From assembly GCF_002021565.1 (NCBI RefSeq), contig NZ_MSZX01000001.1:558027-622026 (forward strand): a stretch of 64,000 nt of DNA, written 5' to 3'. The notes under the pieces are model-generated. The model was given only the letters and a program-made list of their open reading frames with translations, searched no databases and had not been told where the DNA came from. This stretch comes from Paenibacillus selenitireducens (lineage in GTDB: Bacteria > Bacillota > Bacilli > Paenibacillales > Paenibacillaceae). Shown here one piece after another: positions 9,694-17,500 of this stretch. The translations under genes and the position numbers were made by a program. Position 1 is the stretch's first letter; each line of letters begins with the position of its first letter.

Positions 9694-9696
9694 CGA

Positions 9697-10356
9697 ATGC
9701 TAAGAGCCATCATTTTTGATCTGGACGGGACATTGTTAGACCGAGATACGTCTTTGCTAGACTTTATTTACAAGCAGTATGAACGAGTCACTGCCTTTCA
9801 TCATGTGGATGTTCAAGATTATGCAGAGAGATTCATCGCACTAGATCAGAGAGGCTACGTATGGAAAGATAAGGTCTACCAGACGCTCATCGAAGAATTC
9901 AAGGCGAATATAACCTGGGAAGAACTGCTGCAAGATTATACGGAAAAGTTCCAATATCATTGCAAAGGGTTTCCGCATCTGGTGGAAATGCTAGACTTCC
10001 TGCGGGCTCAGGGAATGAAGCTTGCGATCATTACGAACGGATATGAGGAATTTCAAGCGAATAATATCCGAGCGTTGGGCATCGAAGATTACTTTGATGT
10101 GATCATGATTTCAGAACGGGAGGGGCTGCGTAAGCCAGACCCGGAAATCTTTCGAAGAACGCTAGAACTACTTGGTGTTACTGCTGAGGATTCTATATAT
10201 GTGGGAGATCATCCGATCAATGATGTTGTCGCGAGTCGAAAGGTTGGCATGCAAGCCATATGGAAAAAAGACCTGTATTACGAGCAACCCTCGGAAGCGA
10301 ATTGGGTTATCGATCATTTGCTGGAAATCCGAAAAATTGTGAGTGAAGTGCATTAA
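9697..10356 (+). CDS. HAD-superfamily hydrolase (YjjG/pyrophosphatase-like)
   Basis: A 219-residue phosphatase of HAD subfamily I. Motif I is FDLDGTL (nucleophile D8, acid/base D10), motif II is ITNGYEE, motif III is the Lys in LRKPDPEIF, and motif IV is GDHPINDV. The helical cap lies between about 15 and 95. Relatives dephosphorylate nucleotides or sugar phosphates. It is translationally coupled to the GNAT gene, and its stop lies 2 nt from that of the convergent ROK gene, inside a shared hairpin. Confidence 0.9.
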   Translation: MLRAIIFDLDGTLLDRDTSLLDFIYKQYERVTAFHHVDVQDYAERFIALDQRGYVWKDKVYQTLIEEFKANITWEELLQDYTEKFQYHCKGFPHLVEMLDFLRAQGMKLAIITNGYEEFQANNIRALGIEDYFDVIMISEREGLRKPDPEIFRRTLELLGVTAEDSIYVGDHPINDVVASRKVGMQAIWKKDLYYEQPSEANWVIDHLLEIRKIVSEVH

Positions 10357-10369
10357 TTTCACTCACAAT
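10336..10369. terminator. Hairpin spanning both stop codons of convergent genes
   Basis: ATTGTGAGTGAA (10336-10347) is the exact reverse complement of TTCACTCACAAT (10358-10369). It covers the last codons of the HAD gene and the stop of the ROK gene. On the minus strand it is followed by TTTTT, so it most likely terminates the ROK transcript. Confidence 0.8.
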
Positions 10370-11546
10370 CCCACGCTTTACGCACCATCACGGCTGCGCC
10401 TGTTGCTACGGCGTCTTCTTTTAGGATCCCCATCGAAAATGTTGGCTGATAATCCGGCGCGTAATAGATATTTTTCCGGGTTACTTGAATGACCGTATCG
10501 TAGACCGAATGATCAGCATTCATGAAGGGTCCCCCAACAATAACGCGCTCCGGATGAAGTACGTTAATGAGATTGGCCAGACCAATCCCTAAGTATGCCC
10601 CTGTCTGATGGAACAAATCGGTAACCAACCGATCACCGTCAGCTAGTGCAGAAAGAATGATATCGAAATGAATGTCCTCCGGCGCATAAGGGTGAAGCGA
10701 CGTATCTCGGCCGAGCTTCACTTGTGTGCGGACTTGCTTCTCAAGTGCAGGAATGGAGGCATACGCTTCTAACGCCCCGTAGTTGCTGCCTTCTTGCAAT
10801 CGCGTTCCGTCCGTTTGAATAATCATTTGACCGAAGGAACCCTCCAGATCAAATGCCCCTCTGACAATTTGCCCATCTGACATCATAGCTGATCTTAGGC
10901 CTACTCCCGCATGAACATAGAGCATATGCTTAATCTGCTCTCCGCGCAGAGCCCAATGCTCCCCGATCAGAGCCGTGTTCGCGCCATTCTCTAAGAAGGA
11001 TGGAATTCCTGTTTGTGCCGTAAGTTGTTCACATATCGCGACGTCTTTCCACCCATCCGCTGGAAAATGCAGCGGATTTAATATGACGCCATCGGTCTGA
11101 TCCAACGGTCCGACGGCACCAATCCCTACGCCGATGACTTGGCTCGGTGCGATATGATGCTGTTGAAGGATAGATTCGATTTGATTGGCTGCATGGTGGA
11201 TAAGTACATCCGGCGTCATGGTCGCATCCATTTTCCAACGGACATGTGCGATTTGATTTAGCTGAAGATCATAGACAAAGATGGAGGAGCCAATCCGTGA
11301 AATCTCAAAGCCTATAATATAGCGATGGATCGGGTTTACGCGATATAGAATGGGTTTACGTCCGCCCGTAGAGCTCCCGAACCCCGAAGCTTCCAGTATC
11401 CCCTCGGTCGTCATTTCATCTAATAACCGGGTAAGGCTGCTGCTTGTGACATCGAAGACTTGCAGGAGCTCTCCCTTGGATACGGTGTCCCGGGACGCAA
11501 TAAAATCAAATATGAGTTTTTTCGTAGTCGGAACAGCATAGCTCAT
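10359..11546 (-). CDS. ROK-family transcriptional regulator (NagC/XylR-like)
   Basis: 395 residues: an N-terminal winged HTH (about 5-65, TVSKGELLQVFDVTSSSLTRLL) fused to a ROK sugar-kinase-like domain (about 75-390). VGIGAVGPLDQTDGVI and ILNPLHFP belong to the family core. The C-terminal GGPFMNA and NVLHPERVIVGG are recognisable. The zinc-binding CGxxGCxE cluster of classical ROK kinases is not evident, as is common in regulators. GAGGTG precedes the ATG. A TATAAT lies upstream on the minus strand at 11594-11599. No sugar operon adjoins it, so the regulated pathway is unknown. Confidence 0.88.
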   Translation of the reverse strand: MSYAVPTTKKLIFDFIASRDTVSKGELLQVFDVTSSSLTRLLDEMTTEGILEASGFGSSTGGRKPILYRVNPIHRYIIGFEISRIGSSIFVYDLQLNQIAHVRWKMDATMTPDVLIHHAANQIESILQQHHIAPSQVIGVGIGAVGPLDQTDGVILNPLHFPADGWKDVAICEQLTAQTGIPSFLENGANTALIGEHWALRGEQIKHMLYVHAGVGLRSAMMSDGQIVRGAFDLEGSFGQMIIQTDGTRLQEGSNYGALEAYASIPALEKQVRTQVKLGRDTSLHPYAPEDIHFDIILSALADGDRLVTDLFHQTGAYLGIGLANLINVLHPERVIVGGPFMNADHSVYDTVIQVTRKNIYYAPDYQPTFSMGILKEDAVATGAAVMVRKAWDCE

Positions 11547-11819
11547 GATTTCACCTCAATTATCCAAGTATTCAGGTAGGATATATTAGTATCATTATAA
11601 TCTCATCAGGAGATAATTACCAGTCCATCCTGGCGTGCCTATAAACTTATTTCCAATTCGGGTAATACAACTGGGAATGGAAGGTATAAATGAATTGAAT
11701 TAACCTTATAAATATTGCTTACTAGACTCTTTCACTAAACTTAATGTCAAATTGGAATAAAGATAGTATACTATAGAAAAGGACGAAGATACGACATCCT
11801 ATGAGGGAGGTACGGGAAA

Positions 11820-12458
11820 ATGAATGCTTCCAAGGCTTCGAAATTCAAATTATGGCTGCAAATATTCGGAACGTTCTGCCAGATCGGCCCATCCACGTTC
11901 GGGGGCGGTTACGCGATGATTCCCGGGATCGAGCGGGAAGTCGTAACCAAGCGCAAATGGCTGCAAGCGTCTGAAATGAGCGACCTCGTATCGATCGCAG
12001 GGTCAGCTCCAGGCGGTGTTGGTGTGAATCTAGCGGCTTTCATAGGCTATCGCATCGCAGGGGTACCTGGAGTCATGATGGCTGTCGCAGGTATTACACT
12101 GCCCACATTTTTGATCGTATTTGCCCTAAGCTTAGGTTATACATTCTTTAAGGATAACGCGAAGATTGAAGCTGCATTAAAAGGAATACAAGGCGGCATT
12201 ATTGCGCTGATTATGATTGCGGCATACCGGATGGCGAAATCTGCTATTTTCGATAAGACAACCATTACGGTATCCATCGGGGCCCTATTTTTATTGTTAG
12301 TCACACCGATCCATCCTTTATATTTGATTATATTCGGCTTCCTGATTGGGATCATAGCCGTACAGATCAAAAAAGCACTGGGTTATACCATACACACGGA
12401 GCAAGTGAGCAAACATCAGGATGATCCAACACCGATCTATCCGGAGTACTATATTTAA
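11820..12458 (+). CDS. chrA: Chromate transporter, first half (CHR domain, YwrB-like)
   Basis: A 212-residue membrane protein with one CHR domain: the signature TFGGGYAMIPGIEREVV near residues 24-41, then SIAGSAPGGVGVNLAAFIGYRIAG and several transmembrane helices. Classical ChrA is a two-domain protein. Here the halves are separate genes 14 nt apart, as in the heterodimeric short-chain CHR pairs of Bacillus (YwrB/YwrA), where both are needed for chromate export. GAGGGAGG lies 9 nt before the ATG. Chromate export is inferred from the family; no chromate-responsive regulator is adjacent. Confidence 0.88.
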   Translation: MNASKASKFKLWLQIFGTFCQIGPSTFGGGYAMIPGIEREVVTKRKWLQASEMSDLVSIAGSAPGGVGVNLAAFIGYRIAGVPGVMMAVAGITLPTFLIVFALSLGYTFFKDNAKIEAALKGIQGGIIALIMIAAYRMAKSAIFDKTTITVSIGALFLLLVTPIHPLYLIIFGFLIGIIAVQIKKALGYTIHTEQVSKHQDDPTPIYPEYYI

Positions 12459-12472
12459 ATGGAGGGATCGGC

Positions 12473-13006
12473 ATGTTGTGGCAACTTTTTCTTGTGTTCA
12501 TGAAAATCGGTGTCATCTCCTTCGGAGGCGGTTATGCCGTAATTCCGATGATTGAACATGAAGTAAGCAGCCATGGATGGATGAGCGGAGCACAGTTCCA
12601 AGAGGTCGTATCTTTAGCAGGCATGGCCCCGGGGCCTATAGCAACAAATAGCGCAACCCTCATCGGCTATCGAACGGCAGGTTTATGGGGAGCCATCTTG
12701 TCGACCATCGGTATGATCTTGCCTTCCTTGATTATCATCATTATTATTGCGGCGTGCTTTCAAAGGCTTCATCAACAAAGCTGGGTTAAATCATCGTTCT
12801 ACGGACTGCGCCCGATCGTCACGGGACTTATCGCGTATGCAGCGATTCATTTCGGCTTCCTATCCAGCTCTGATGCGGCTTTATCATGGTCGACGCTTGC
12901 GACGGGACTGATTTGTGCAGGCTGTCTGTATGGGATTATCCGTTTTAAAATGCATCCGTGGATGGTGATCGTCGCTTCCGGTATCGCAGGTATTATCTTA
13001 TTTTAA
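12473..13006 (+). CDS. Chromate transporter, second half (CHR domain, YwrA-like)
   Basis: A 177-residue partner of the preceding gene with its own CHR signature (SFGGGYAVIPMIEHEV, near residues 15-31), the LAGMAPGPIATNSATLIGYRTAG segment and four to five membrane helices. GGAGGG precedes the ATG, and the 14-nt gap to the first gene indicates an operon. The two halves share sequence, showing their origin by duplication, and probably insert with opposite topology as in other short-chain CHR pairs (family knowledge, not visible here). Confidence 0.88.
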   Translation: MLWQLFLVFMKIGVISFGGGYAVIPMIEHEVSSHGWMSGAQFQEVVSLAGMAPGPIATNSATLIGYRTAGLWGAILSTIGMILPSLIIIIIIAACFQRLHQQSWVKSSFYGLRPIVTGLIAYAAIHFGFLSSSDAALSWSTLATGLICAGCLYGIIRFKMHPWMVIVASGIAGIILF

Positions 13007-13246
13007 CCAGTTACTTCATACGAAAGACATATCATGAGACTGTTCTTCGATGCCCCAAAGGATCGAATCAGGGCACTGAAAACTAATGTTTATTAACCAT
13101 AAAGATATAGATGTAGGTGATGAAGATGAAGATTGCTATGTTGTATAAATCCAATAACTTTAACGGATTTGCCTATATTTAAGCGTCTATAGTGTATATT
13201 TCCAACATACAAGGATGAAAAACGCCAATCATCCTCAATTCATGGC
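13007..13246. other. Gene-free stretch upstream of the tandem repeat
   Basis: No convincing gene. An 18-codon frame from about 13129 (MKIAMLYKSNN) has a possible ribosome site but no other support. At 13213-13237, GGATGAAAAACGCC followed by ATCCTC looks like a degenerate copy of the right end of the adjacent 51-bp repeat. Confidence 0.4.
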
Positions 13247-13364
13247 TCCTATCCTGTATTCATCCAACATAGATGAGTGACAAAGCTCATCGGGACGTCC
13301 TATCCTGTATTCATCCAATATAGATGAATAACAAAGCTCATCCGGATGAAAAAATCGAGGAATC
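13247..13364 (+). repeat. Tandem 51-bp repeat rich in TTCATC/GATGAA, plus right-hand extension
   Basis: Two units (13247-13297 and 13298-13348) differ at about five positions. Each begins TCCTATCCTGTATTCATCC and contains TTCATC-N7-GATGAA (degraded in unit 1). Unit 2 also holds the palindrome TCATCCGGATGA and continues into AAAAATCGAGGAA. The 13319-13364 part recurs, inverted, at 32914-32960, so this is a dispersed repeat, not a local duplication only. Confidence 0.85.
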
Positions 13365-13390
13365 CTCACTTACCACAATAGAGATTATAA

Positions 13391-13412
13391 AAGTTTCGAC
13401 GTATCGAAACTT
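13391..13412. promoter_or_regulatory. Perfect inverted repeat, possible operator or RNA hairpin
   Basis: AAGTTTCGA-CGTA-TCGAAACTT has perfect 9-bp arms with a 4-nt centre. It lies about 220 nt before the DUF2935 gene and just upstream of the conserved leader. The cognate protein is not recognisable. Confidence 0.5.
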
Positions 13413-13446
13413 AAAAATCATTTTGGCGATAAAACCTACATCTAAA

Positions 13447-13545
13447 CGCGGTCGCTCATGTTCGAAAGGCCGAGGATAGAGGTTTTCTCATTAACGTTGA
13501 AGTTGCTTTTTCAGACTCTCGGATCGAACGGGTAGTCTTTTTTTG
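13447..13545 (+). ncRNA. Candidate conserved leader RNA (copy A) with attenuator-like hairpin
   Basis: 13447-13489 (CGCGGTCGCTCA ... TTCGAAAGGCC ... GATAGAGGTTTTC) matches 55127-55170 upstream of thiM with only a few changes. In both places GTTGAAG follows (13496-13502 here), then a hairpin with a T run: AGACT (13513-13517) and AGTCT (13534-13538) plus seven T. A gene begins soon after, here DUF2935 at 13632. Repeating the same order at two unrelated loci suggests a cis-acting RNA; I do not recognise the class. Confidence 0.5.
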
Positions 13546-13631
13546 TATATACGGATTGTTCTGGAGAATACATCCATGTCATGGCGACATAGAATGGGGT
13601 GTTGGAAGCACATGCCGAGGAGGGCTATGAT

Positions 13632-14423
13632 ATGGATGATGCCTTATTTGAACATCGATTTTGGCTGCAAATTTTAGGGGATCACTCGAGGTTTATTTAT
13701 AATTCCTTATCCCCCAATGAACTTCAGGATATTGTGACGGCAGACGACTTTATCCAGTTGTTTGATCAATTATTAGATCAAGCTCGACAGCTAGGACCCA
13801 CTTCTTCATTGCAGGAGTTGAACCAGCGCGCATATGAAGCGAGTAAAAGGCTTCGCGCCTTCAAGCTCGATTTGTTAAACCGCGCGTTGCTTGGGAAGGT
13901 TTCAGTTGGGTTATCGCCTACATTTTTTAACCACATGGTGAATGAGTTGGAGGAGTACATACTGATTCTTGAAGCACTTCTGGAAGGCAAGCCAGTACCT
14001 ACCTTTCATGCGTTGCATCATGATATGTTATGGTTGAACGATGCGGCAGGACATGCGTCATCGATTGCCTCGTCCCTGGACGAAGTAGAAAAGCGATTCA
14101 TCCAGCAAAGTCGGGAGTTTGAGCAGCATTTTGACGCCTTTTACCTGAAAGCCGTTCAATTCATAGGTTATCTACGGACATTGCAGACGACTTATCCTTC
14201 GCTGAAGAGATTTCATCAGGATGTGAACATGGAGATGGTGGTATTCATGGGATTCCTTACGGAACTTGAGGAATTAGGTCTTAGCGCAGAACTCTTAAGC
14301 CGCTTGAATCCGCTCATCCCAGACCATATGTATCGTGAAGAATGCTACTACCTGCTGAAGCTATCTCAATCCGGAGATGTACCGGCGCCGAACTGTGACC
14401 CTGCAAAACCGAGAGTATCATAA
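13632..14423 (+). CDS. DUF2935 domain-containing protein
   Basis: A 263-residue, largely helical cytoplasmic protein of the DUF2935 family found in Bacilli and Clostridia; family function is unknown. It contains two related helical halves: the N-terminal EHRFWLQILGDHSRFIYNSL with a conserved H, and a second starting near residue 135 (ALHHDMLWLNDAAGHASSIA). The regularly placed His and Glu (FWLQILGDHSRF, HMVNELEEY) suggest metal binding, but this is inference. ATG 13632 is chosen over upstream GTG 13599 because AGGAGGG lies 7 nt before it. Its 3' end forms the left copy of the direct repeat that brackets the phosphatase gene. Confidence 0.8.
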   Translation: MDDALFEHRFWLQILGDHSRFIYNSLSPNELQDIVTADDFIQLFDQLLDQARQLGPTSSLQELNQRAYEASKRLRAFKLDLLNRALLGKVSVGLSPTFFNHMVNELEEYILILEALLEGKPVPTFHALHHDMLWLNDAAGHASSIASSLDEVEKRFIQQSREFEQHFDAFYLKAVQFIGYLRTLQTTYPSLKRFHQDVNMEMVVFMGFLTELEELGLSAELLSRLNPLIPDHMYREECYYLLKLSQSGDVPAPNCDPAKPRVS

Positions 14424-14469
14424 ATTCGTGATGTATGGACTTGAATCGAGGACCTAAAGTATTTAGTAT
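14400..14469 (+). repeat. Direct repeat, left copy
   Basis: CCTGCAAAACCGAGAGT, a 13-nt extra piece, then GATGTATGGACTTGAATCG through AAGTATTTAGTAT. Apart from the 13-nt insertion it is identical to 19789-19845. This copy overlaps the last codons and stop of the DUF2935 gene. Confidence 0.9.
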
Positions 14470-14498
14470 CGGTGGATATGAAGCATGAAAAGATTACA

Positions 14499-14576
14499 AA
14501 TAACCCCTTTAGTTCAGGAGGACACAGATATCGGCAGATGCACCGAGACACCGTTCCTCTCTCTAAAGGGGTTATT
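14499..14576 (-). terminator. Long-armed hairpin, probable terminator of the phosphatase gene
   Basis: AATAACCCCTTTAG (14499-14512) and CTAAAGGGGTTATT (14563-14576) are perfect 14-bp arms around a 50-nt loop with some internal pairing. It lies just past the stop of the minus-strand gene; the T tract beyond is weak, so another role is possible. Confidence 0.6.
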
Positions 14577-14586
14577 ATTCATCTGA

Positions 14587-17500
14587 TTAATCTATGAATT
14601 TCAGTTCTTTCAGCATCCGAGACATGACGAGAACTGCTTGTGCACGAGTAACAGCTTCGTTGGGTACAAGCTCACCGTTCTGGTTTCCTTGCACAATATG
14701 AAGCTCAACAAGCTGACTCATTGCATCCACGGCCCAAGTTGGAACAGCGGACGCATCCTTGAAGGACTGAAGGCTTGCCTTTGCTGTCGCATCTTGAGAA
14801 GCTGCTTGAATCGCCTGCGCAGTCATAACCGCTATCTCTGCTCTTGTCACGCTCGCTTCCGGTCTAAATTGAGTTTCCTTCGCTGCATCAAGCATGCCTA
14901 AACGTTCCGCTGCGGCGATCTCGCCTGCGAAAGTATGCCGAGCGCTCACATCAACATATTTGGTAGCTTCGTTGGACGGTGCAAGTCCCAGTGCTCGCAC
15001 GAGCAAAGCCGTATATTCTCCTCTTGTAATGGCTTCATTGGGCGCGAAATTAGTCGCGCTTTTTCCTTTCACAAGCCATTTCGATGCAAGAGACTCAACC
15101 TCTGCCTTCGCCCAATGTCCTTTAAGATCAGCGAAGGAGGCTGTGTATTGAATCATTGCAAATACACCGTTGCCCGTATGCTTCAGCATCCATGCGGGCT
15201 TGCCATTCAAGGTCGTACGCACAGCCGGAACGAAGATGAATTTCCCGGTCGCTTCATCTACTTTGACCGCAGTTACTGCGCTGGAGGAGGCTTCAGACGG
15301 CAATGGGAGAATTCGGCTGACATATCGGCGGTCAAAGTCCTTAATCTCTTGTATGTTCTTATCTTGAGCGATACTTAAGGTAAAGGCTGTCGCAACGCCG
15401 CCTACAAGCTTAGCTCCCCATGCATCGGTCTCCGATTTAAGTTTGTCCAATACCTGTTGCTGCGCTTTTTTTATAGATAGGACGATCTTGGCCTTCTCTA
15501 GTCCGCCATCCTGCTTCAGCTTCGCTAGAGGTAGAGCATCAATAGGAAGTCGGTAGCTCGCCAAATTGGTTTCAACAACGAGCAACGCATCTTTATTCTT
15601 GTCAGCTGCTAATCCGAGAATCGCCGCAGGCAGAATCACCTCGACATGACCCTCAAGCTGTGCAGCCTGAATAATTACTTCCTGCTGCTTAGCGCTTAGC
15701 GCATTAATCGCCTTCTTCAATACTTCATCCTTCATTGTAACCTGATGGATGACTTCTCCCGCTTCATTCTTCAGGGAGGCTAGCTGCAGCTGATCAATCG
15801 TAATGATATGTGCTAGGGCAGACGAAGTACCGTTGGAACCGGTTGGTGTCGTACCAGAGCTGCTACCTGGCCCGCCACCTGATCCACTACCGGAGCCGGA
15901 GCCATTGTCGCCGCCCGTTTGGCCCTTGGCTTGCTCCTTAATCCGACCGTCTACCATTGGAGATACGGTGCCGCCGAGACGAGCAACATGCTGGATAAAA
16001 ATTTCATAATCAGGATATCCCAGATCCTCGTTATAATGTCCTTGTTCAATGGCTTCCGCGAAGGAACGGTAGCCGTCCCCGCCTTTTGCAACAAAGCTGT
16101 TCGTCGCCATGCGATAGGTTGCTTCAAGGTCTAGAGGGACATAGCTGCTTCCCTTTTTGATTTGAATATCGTATACACGCTCACCCGCTGGCTGATTTGG
16201 GTCCCATTTGAAGGTCATGCCTGCCACTTGAGGGAACTTGCCTGGCAGATCGGCAAGCTTCGCCCCGCTAATTCCGTTCTCCAAGCCTTCCTTCAGCTGC
16301 TTACCCGTTACATCCAGCACAAACAAGGTATTGCCGAATGGCATAACGGTACGAAGCTCGCCCATCGTAATCTCACCCTGATCAATGGAAGCACGAATGC
16401 CGCCTCCGTTCATCAACGCGATATCCGCTTGCTTCAACTCTTTTGCTTTCGCAAGCATGCCTTCTGCAATCAGGTTCCCGAGATTGGTCTCCTTCGAGCG
16501 AACATTTTTCCGTTCGCCATCCAGCACGATGGAGGAGACACCCACGACTTCATTCATCATTTCCTGAAGCTCTTGTTTGTAAGGATCAAGCAATGCCTTC
16601 GCTTGAGGATCCTCCTCAACCTTCGCATCGACTGGCACCAGGCGGCCGTTTACTTGCTCCGTAAGAACAACTCCGTTGGAGTCAAAGGCAAGGTCAACAC
16701 GGCCTAAGAATTTTCCCCATTCATTCGCTTGAACGATTACCGTTGGGGTGTTGTGCTCACGATCCACTACGATTTCCGGGGCATTCAGCGTTGTATGCGT
16801 ATGCCCTCCAACGATCAAATCAATGCCTTCAACGGCCTGAGCCAGCTCCTTATCCCTTGCGTAGCCGATGTGTGTCACGCCGATAATAATTTTTAAGCCT
16901 TCGTTCTCCATGGCTTTTACCGTCTCCTTCGCAGAAGCAACGGCATTATGGAAGGTTACATCCTTGCCCGGACTAGAGGTTTCCGCCGTATCCTCGGTCG
17001 TTAAGCCGAATACGCCAACCTTCTGGCCATTCACATCTAGTGTTACATAAGGATAAATTCCAGCCTGCTCGGTCGACTTCGGATCTTGGGTACGGATCGT
17101 CGTCGCATCTTTCATTAGCGGAAAAAGATGTCGATCCTTGCTCACATCCACATTGGAGCTGATAAGTGGGAAGTGGGCTTTGCTTACGAAGTCTGCGAGT
17201 ACTTTTGTTCCTTGATCGAACTCGTGGTTGCCGAAGGTCATCGCGTCATAGCCCATCATATTCATAAAGGCAAGATCAGCGAGCCCCAGCCATTTTGTAA
17301 AATAAAGATCGCCTGAGAATACATCGCCTGCATCTAGCAGCAGCTGATTGCCGCCTTCGCTGCGCACCTGATTCACAAGGGATACACGGCGTGCAACGTC
17401 ACCAAGATGCGCATGGGTGTCATTGGTATGCATCACCGTTAGCTTCCACGGCTTCTCGCCAGCGCCATCATCTGTCACGGTGACCTTTACCTGCGCTAAG

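Noticed and set aside
13129-13185. 18-codon open frame MKIAMLYKSNN...
   Set aside because: Too short, no similarity recognised, and embedded in a repeat-rich spacer.
16162-16707. 181-codon plus-strand frame inside the phosphatase gene
   Set aside because: Shadow frame opposite the conserved 5'-nucleotidase domain.
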